Assembly (NCBI GenBank): GCA_003586115.2 | Contig: QVOM02000116.1 | Location: forward strand, 29,923,062 to 29,987,061 | Direction: 5' to 3' | Length of the DNA stretch: 64,000 bases | DNA from: Salvator merianae | Lineage: Eukaryota; Chordata; Lepidosauria; Squamata; Teiidae | Part shown: positions 58,642-64,000 of the stretch, piece after piece | Position numbering within the stretch: position 1 is the stretch's first letter | How the letters are laid out: every line of letters begins with the position of its first letter | Made by a program: the position numbers and the translations under genes | Notes under the pieces: generated by a model | The model's database searches: none | What the model saw: the letters and a program-made list of their open reading frames with translations, nothing else | Told to the model about the DNA's origin: nothing

Positions 58642-61374
58642 CTTTCTGCTTGCTAACCATCACCTCAAGTAAACCAACTAGATTTTAACACTTCTTTTGG
58701 TAGACCTGAGAGTACTGAGGTTTCATTTTTTTATTCAGTGATTAGTGTTCACAGAACTGTTATTTATAGTAATAACATCTTCAAGCAAATTAACTCCTGC
58801 TTTTATTGCTCACACATACTATTATGCATTCAGGAAAGCATAAGAAAATGAGGCTTGGTTCTTAGCTCTAGCATCAAGGAATCACAGTCGCAATCCAGTC
58901 AGTACTCTTCTGTTTAAAATACTAATTATAAAAAGAGATATTAATCCATATCGCACCCTTTAAATGAAAGTTGCATTTATTTAGTTTCTGCTGCAAACCT
59001 TAAGGCAGACAGAAATAGATATCACGTGAACATAAATATCTTATATCACAAGCAAAGCATATATCACTCAAGACCCATATATAGAAGTAATTATTTCACC
59101 ACAAATTCATGAGATTATCCTTCCTGTCCAAAGTGAAAACACAGCTTCCATTCCTATCAAAATGTAAATGTGTGGCTTAAGTATGTGGAAAGGCAGCAGC
59201 TCCTGTCACTCACATTTAAAGAAAAAAATGCATTTGTAATACATTTCACAAAGGCCCGACTTTCTTCCTCTATAAGAAAAGCTTCTCCACAGTGACATAT
59301 GCTCCAAGCCAAGATATAATCTTTAGAAGAAAGTCTCATGGATTTCACCAGAGTTGGTGCAAAGTGATGCGTTCAGAAGCAAAATACAAGGGTAATAAAT
59401 CTATAATTATGCAGTACATTACATATGGAGAAAGTAGGCGTTAATACGTTGCTACCACACTAAATGTGGATATAGTTTTCTCCCACTACTTCTACTAGTA
59501 CTGGCATCTATCATCTACTACATCACTGATTTAGAAACCTTCCTCCATGCCAAGACATTCTGAGCTCAGTTCAAAGGAGAAAAGAGAGAAAGCAATACGA
59601 GACACCTTAATACCTGCCAATCCCAACAGTAAAAAATCAAGTAAACTAGAAATGCAGAAGAACTGGAAAGGTAGCCCTACCACATTTCAGCTCAAACGAA
59701 GTTCATAGCTTGCATCATGCTGGGACATATATGCCGCATGTTTATACCCACAGACAAACTACATGCTGTATGTTTAGCAGTGATCGTTACGGGGGTTAAT
59801 GTTATAAAAGAGAGAAAATAAGAATATGCATCTGCTGAAGATTTCATACACTGTATCACAACTGCCAAAGCTTTCATAGAAAGCCATTGGAAATGTTTTA
59901 GGACATTAGTACACAGCCGACACACAGGTAATGAGCCAAAATATTCTGCTGACCTCAGACATAATGTTTAGTATTTCCTTCAAGGTTCATTTCAGCATCA
60001 TACATGCCTTCCGTCACTTCCACATTAAGGAGAGCCTCTAATTCACTGAAGCCATTTATTCCATCTAGATCCAGCATGACACAGACTTGTTTGCAGTGAT
60101 GAAAAAGTGATTGGTCACGTCCTTCATCCACTTGTCCCGGAGGGCACTCAGCCAAGCATATAAGAGCAAAATTGTCTATAGCATTCTCTTTATACTGTAA
60201 TAAAACAGGCTAGCAAAGAAAGAGCTGTGCAAGATGCATAGCTCATAAAACCTTCCCCACCTATTTTTACAGTGCAAAGGTGATTTTCCCCCGCACACTC
60301 AAACACACGACATCTCAAGAGGCTGTATGGTCCCATGGGTCTTTCCTAGCGAGTCATAATGCCTATCTGCCTCCGTTTCGAAGCCTTTAAAATAGCCCAG
60401 TGCACACACAGAACGAACCATGCTCAAGTTGCAAGCATAAGAGCACTGTGCTCCGGTTTATGTAAGATAGAATTAAATTTATCCTGTATTTTAAAAGCAA
60501 ATATAGCCTTACCGTTTCGTTGTAGGAAAGGATCCAGTTAAAAGTCACCTGCGACTGTTTAGCATGCCTCAAAGAACATTACTGCTCGCAATGAGGCCAG
60601 GCTCATTCACGGCAACTGAATTCACAACATCTTTCTGCACTAGCAAGCTGAAATGGCACGGCTGTACTACAACTAAGAAAGGGGGAAATTAAAAGCAGAA
60701 AAACAAAGGAATTCCTCAAGAAAAGATGTCCTTAGCAAAGCACAATGTAAAAGACGCTGCTGAGGAAAGGAGGGGATTTCTCTGCCTAAGTTTAATCAAC
60801 AATACAGGGATGAAGGAGGGTCCTTTTTAAAAAAAATGTGATGGTCTTGCCTGTGGAGTTCCCAGGAAAGCGTTCTACACAGGCTCTGCAGCAGCATTGC
60901 AGCCAATGTAACTATGCACACACTGTCTAGGTGGTTTTACAGCATCACGGATTTTGGTGGGGTTGGAGGAGTAGGGATAGTAAATCATGGGTCAGTTTAA
61001 ATGGAACGAGTTCAAAATACTCCCCAAAGCAAATCCCAAAAAAGGAAACAATCATTCCAAGGTACAACTAATCACATTATAGGCAATTCAGTTACTGCCC
61101 CACAATTAAAATAAAAGGAGACACCGGGGCGGGTAGGGAGGCACTAAAAGGTGTATTCTAAGTTTTGTTCAACAGTAAAATAACATTACTGGGTACTCAG
61201 ATCCCGAATACACACCTGACTGCTGTTGTGCCTGAGTTAAAATTAAGCTGAGACAGAATCCTAGCAAGGCAGAAGTTCGGTCAAATGATTCCCCTGTCTA
61301 GGATCTGTATGGAAGTTCTGTCTCACAGGGATTGAACTTCAAAATGAATAAATCCTACAATCAGGAGGCTCTCT

Positions 61375-61495
61375 GGGATTCAACCTGAGAATGCCCAGAA
61401 GCAATTGGTGGGCCACTGTGTGAGACAGGATGCTGGATTAGATGGATTGTGGCCTGATCCAGGAGGGCTTCTCTTACATTTTTAACTTTGTCACT
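61375..61495 (+). mobile_element. CR1-type LINE 3' end
   Basis: GAGAATGCCCAGAAGCAATTGGTGGGCCACTGTGTGAGACAGGATGCTGGATTAGATGGATTG, then CTGATCCAGGAGGGCTTCTCTTACATT. It is the clearest copy of this signature in the window. Confidence 0.85.
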
Positions 61496-62189
61496 AGAGG
61501 TATAGGTGCCATTTGGCAGCTTCAGCTCACAGGTTGATTATAATTATTCCTGTACATGGATGCTCTTAGCATCATGGTAAACTCTCGGCAAAGTGGATTT
61601 GGTGTGAATTATCACCAATTAATGCAACTTCTACTACACTTGTACTTAGCAAACTCCTTGTAGTTTTCATTCTGCCTCTCAAAGGTTATCTAAAACCCAT
61701 CCAAAGCATGCACTGAGGTAACTTCTCACCCACTGCCTCTGTCTCCAGCTCAGATCCAGCAACATCAGAGCAGAGTTCTCAGACTGACTATACCAGTGGT
61801 CATTCCATTTTTGTGCACTGGTGCCCAAGTCCCTTGCCACTTTCATGAAACAGGAGGGCTGTTCAGTTTTTTATTATTTATTACCTCTTTTTAAAAATGT
61901 GATTGATCAAAGCCAAGATTACCATCCTGGTAGAGGTCTCCATCTTTGAGATATGCCCAGCACTTTTGTTATTTAAGTGTATATATTTGCTAAATATGCT
62001 ACACATGTTTGTTCAAGCTAACATTTCTCTGATTCCCTATGCCACAACCAATGGTGTGCAACTTCACTTTTTTGCATTCTTGTCACATCTACATTGTCTT
62101 AAAAAATAGTCACAGAAATAATACTCAACAACAGATTAGTGATCACTGTTCTCTCACACAAGCACATTTATCTCAGAAAATAAATGAGA

Positions 62190-62790
62190 CTTGCAGTTAG
62201 AGGCACGAATAAAACCAAACCACTACCAAGAATGATGAGTAAAGCGATAAACAAAATGCTGACCTTTGCTTCCTAAAATTCAGAGGTAGCTTAAGTGGAG
62301 AAAAACCTACACCATTTATTTGCTGATCTCTAGAAACCCATGAGGCACATCTGCAATTTGACAAGTATTCATCTGGGATATCACAAAGGGCTGCGGTCTC
62401 CAACAAAGAGGGGGAAATCCTAGCATTAAAATCACTCAATAATACGATCAGAGTCTTAGGAAACCTTATACTTAATTCTTCCAAAGACTAATCTAGCTAG
62501 CAGTAGCCAGATACCTGTGGGAAAATAAGTAGAAGGATGAAGAGATGTATAGATACTTAACAAAACTACCACCATACTACTGAACCTAAATTTAACTGCA
62601 AATAAATACGAACAAACATGAAGATCCACTTTGCTTCCTAGCCCACCAAGCTCTTCCTTTACAAATATTGCCAATCTATCAATAAAACAACCTTTCCCTT
62701 TGAATCTCCTCCATGAAGGGTTGACCCAGATTCCAAAGCCATACAAGTCTTTATTTGCTTTGTTGTTAGGTACCATTGAGACATGGCTGC
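62190..62790 (-). mobile_element. LINE endonuclease-domain fragment, antisense (clade unresolved)
   Basis: Two overlapping minus-strand frames line up. The upstream frame (62776-62456) carries RLAIFVKEELGGLGSKVDLH (usual form GG[LI]AI[FL]) near 62680-62630. The downstream frame (62484-62197) carries FPKTLIVLLSDFNARI, the endonuclease motif GDFNAR, followed by RDQQINGVGFSPLKL (usual form DQ..N..G..L). They are in different frames, so a frameshift separates them. The clade is not L2 by wording and could be an RTE, Vingi or R4-like element. Confidence 0.7.
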
Positions 62791-62799
62791 CTTCTTGTT

Positions 62800-62960
62800 G
62801 ACTTCACGGATGCTTCCATGGGCACCTCTATGCAGGTTTCTTGGCAGAGATACAGAAATGTCTTGCAACTGCTTACTTCCAGGGAAAGGCTAGGGGTTAA
62901 ACCAGCAACCTTTGCCTTTCCAGGCTGCTTACATTACCACTGACCTACAGCTGCTCCTAT
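62800..62960 (-). mobile_element. tRNA-derived SINE-like head, antisense
   Basis: The reverse complement from 62957 reads GGAGCAGCTGTAGGTCAGTGGTAATG (A-box-like), then GGCAAAGGTTGCTGGTTTAACCCC (B-box-like), and continues with a unique body. It ends against the LINE endonuclease fragment. The tRNA of origin was not determined. Confidence 0.5.
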
Positions 62961-62999
62961 TTGCTTAGAAACTGAAACTGACAGATTTGGCACAAATCG

Positions 63000-63390
63000 A
63001 CAAAGTGACATGTTTGATTAAAGAAAGAACATGAACACCATTTCTTATCAACTGGGTACCCTTTATTGACTTTTTGTGTAAGAAAGAAAAAGTTTTGCTG
63101 CTTTGAAGATCTGATGACTGATATGATTGGAGAAGTTAAAAGAGGTGCTTTTGTTAAATTGCTTCGAAGAGGTACGAATGTATTGTTTACAGTTGTCAAG
63201 GAAGAGACCAGAAGTAACTCTTAAATATTATTTTTGTCTTAGGTTTCTCTTGTCTTTGTTCTCTCTCTCTTTCTCTCTCCTCCCCTCCCATATATATTCT
63301 GTAATATACTTTAGTTTTTCTATTTTTTTTCTATTTTTACAGTATCTGAAAAATCTTTAATAAAATTACATATAAAAAAGAAATTATCAA
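63000..63390 (+). mobile_element. L1-like LINE 3' untranslated tail
   Basis: GATTAAAGAAAGAACATG...GATGACTGATATGATTGG, a CT-rich tract (63258-63290), then AAAATCTTTAATAAAATTACATATAAAAAAG with an AATAAA-like signal and a terminal A-rich run. Assignment to L1 rests on this tail style and is tentative. Confidence 0.45.
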
Positions 63391-64000
63391 ATCAGCATCT
63401 GTTACTTTACTTTTCTAACCAGCTATGTTCCAAGTTAAAATGCCAATACACTTATGATCTTTGGCACTGTTATCTGCCATAAAGGCCCAACAAACTGTCT
63501 TATGTGGAAGAAGATGTGAGTTATTAACTGACAGTCAATCGCTTGCAGTGATGAGATCCAAGGAATCTGAGGTGTTAAAAGTAAACACATTGGTTTGTGG
63601 AAGCTGAAAAGCATGCAAAGCCTTCTTTAACTTGTGTTGTTAATTGTGTTGTTCCTTGTTTACTGTTAATTTTATTTTGGCAGTGTATATACATATATAC
63701 ATACATACTTGGTTTTTCCAATTTTTCTTCTCTGTAACTGATATGATTGTATGACTAATCAATACATTTGAATTGATCCATACCTTGTTTCGTCTTATTA
63801 TATTGTACTGAGTATGTTACGCTGCAATTATTCTGTACTGGAGTTTGTGTTATAAAGCTTTACATTATTAAAAGATATCAAAGATGGATAAATTACTGTC
63901 TGGTAGTGTTTAGAAAAAAATAGGAATTTTTTTCCCCTAATTAGGTAAAAGTAAAAGCCAAGGACATCATGACACAGTAAAACAGTATTCAAAACAATCT

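Larger units (their letters stand above)
40907..64000 (-). other. CDK14: CDK14 intron upstream of the N-terminal exon (at least 23 kb)
   Basis: No CDK14 coding exon was found from 40907 to the window end, so the first coding exon is further upstream. Repeats recognised are a TIR-bounded element (41859-42239), antisense CR1 (45515-45870), a DNA element (about 45880-46255), L2 pieces (49840-50505 and 51960-52560), three hAT-like MITEs (51665, 55143, 58228), a 177-bp MITE (53875), a ~495-bp element (57960-58641), CR1 (61375-61495) and a LINE/SINE patch (62190-63390). The stretches 42240-45500, 46660-49830, 50510-51660, 52570-53870, 54060-55130, 55360-57950 and 58650-61370 show no defensible feature beyond short slippage repeats. 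Confidence 0.85.

Noticed and set aside
41000..64000. Search for the upstream CDK14 coding exon (ending in ...TFDE before ICVTK).
   Set aside because: No minus-strand match to the expected peptide or its splice donor was seen by eye; the exon is taken to be outside the window.
1..64000. Endogenous retrovirus or LTR element.
   Set aside because: No paired LTRs, primer-binding site or gag/pol motifs were recognised; the RT and endonuclease pieces seen are all non-LTR (LINE) type.
1..64000. tRNA, rRNA, CRISPR arrays, operons or bacterial-type signals.
   Set aside because: The sequence is vertebrate intron; tRNA-like boxes occur only in decayed SINE heads.

Overview
The window reads as vertebrate nuclear DNA from a squamate reptile (lizard or snake). 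Two things point there. Five short exons with canonical GT/AG splice sites spell out part of cyclin-dependent kinase 14 (CDK14, also PFTK1/PFTAIRE-1) on the minus strand. The rest is AT-rich intron filled with decayed repeats typical of squamates: L2-type and CR1-type LINEs, tRNA-headed Sauria-type SINEs, L1-like tails, hAT-like and other palindromic MITEs, and a Tc1 fragment. The assignment below class level is inference from the repeat mix.

Gene layout. CDK14 runs right to left. In coding order the exons are 40906-40661 (N-terminal tail), 32371-32277 (end of the tail and the glycine-rich loop), 30939-30860 (catalytic lysine and PFTAIRE helix), 17320-17226 (N-lobe strands to the hinge) and 2887-2825 (start of the C-lobe). 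Together they give 579 nt, or 193 codons, and all reading-frame junctions fit (phases 0, 2, 1, 0). The first coding exon or exons lie beyond 64000. The exons for the catalytic loop, the DFG segment and the C-terminus lie below position 1. No second cellular gene, tRNA, rRNA or CRISPR array was found.

Repeat layout. 1-7000 is mostly plain intron. 7-8.4 kb holds an L1-like purine-rich stretch and a DNA element. 11.8-12.6 and 15.2-15.9 kb hold L2 3' ends, the second split by a younger retrotransposon insertion with a 20-bp target duplication. 13.9, 30.0 and 53.9 kb hold three copies of a ~180-bp palindromic MITE with 3-bp target duplications. 24.3-27.3 kb is a LINE-rich block (L2 endonuclease region, CR1 pieces, a palindrome). 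28.8-29.4 kb is a truncated Tc1 element. 29.8-30.4 and 58.0-58.6 kb are two ~495-bp elements, each interrupted by another transposon. 33.5, 38.6, 39.3, 49.9 and 52 kb are L2 fragments. 51.7, 55.1 and 58.2 kb are hAT-like MITEs with 8-bp target duplications. 62.2-63.4 kb is a SINE/LINE patch.

Nothing looks like a new multi-gene system. The most informative observations are transposon archaeology (nested insertions with readable target duplications, a MITE family sharing ends with a larger element, a GC-rich hAT element that imitates a CpG island) and a TIR-bounded block with three CCAATCA boxes about 1.1 kb upstream of the first CDK14 exon seen here.
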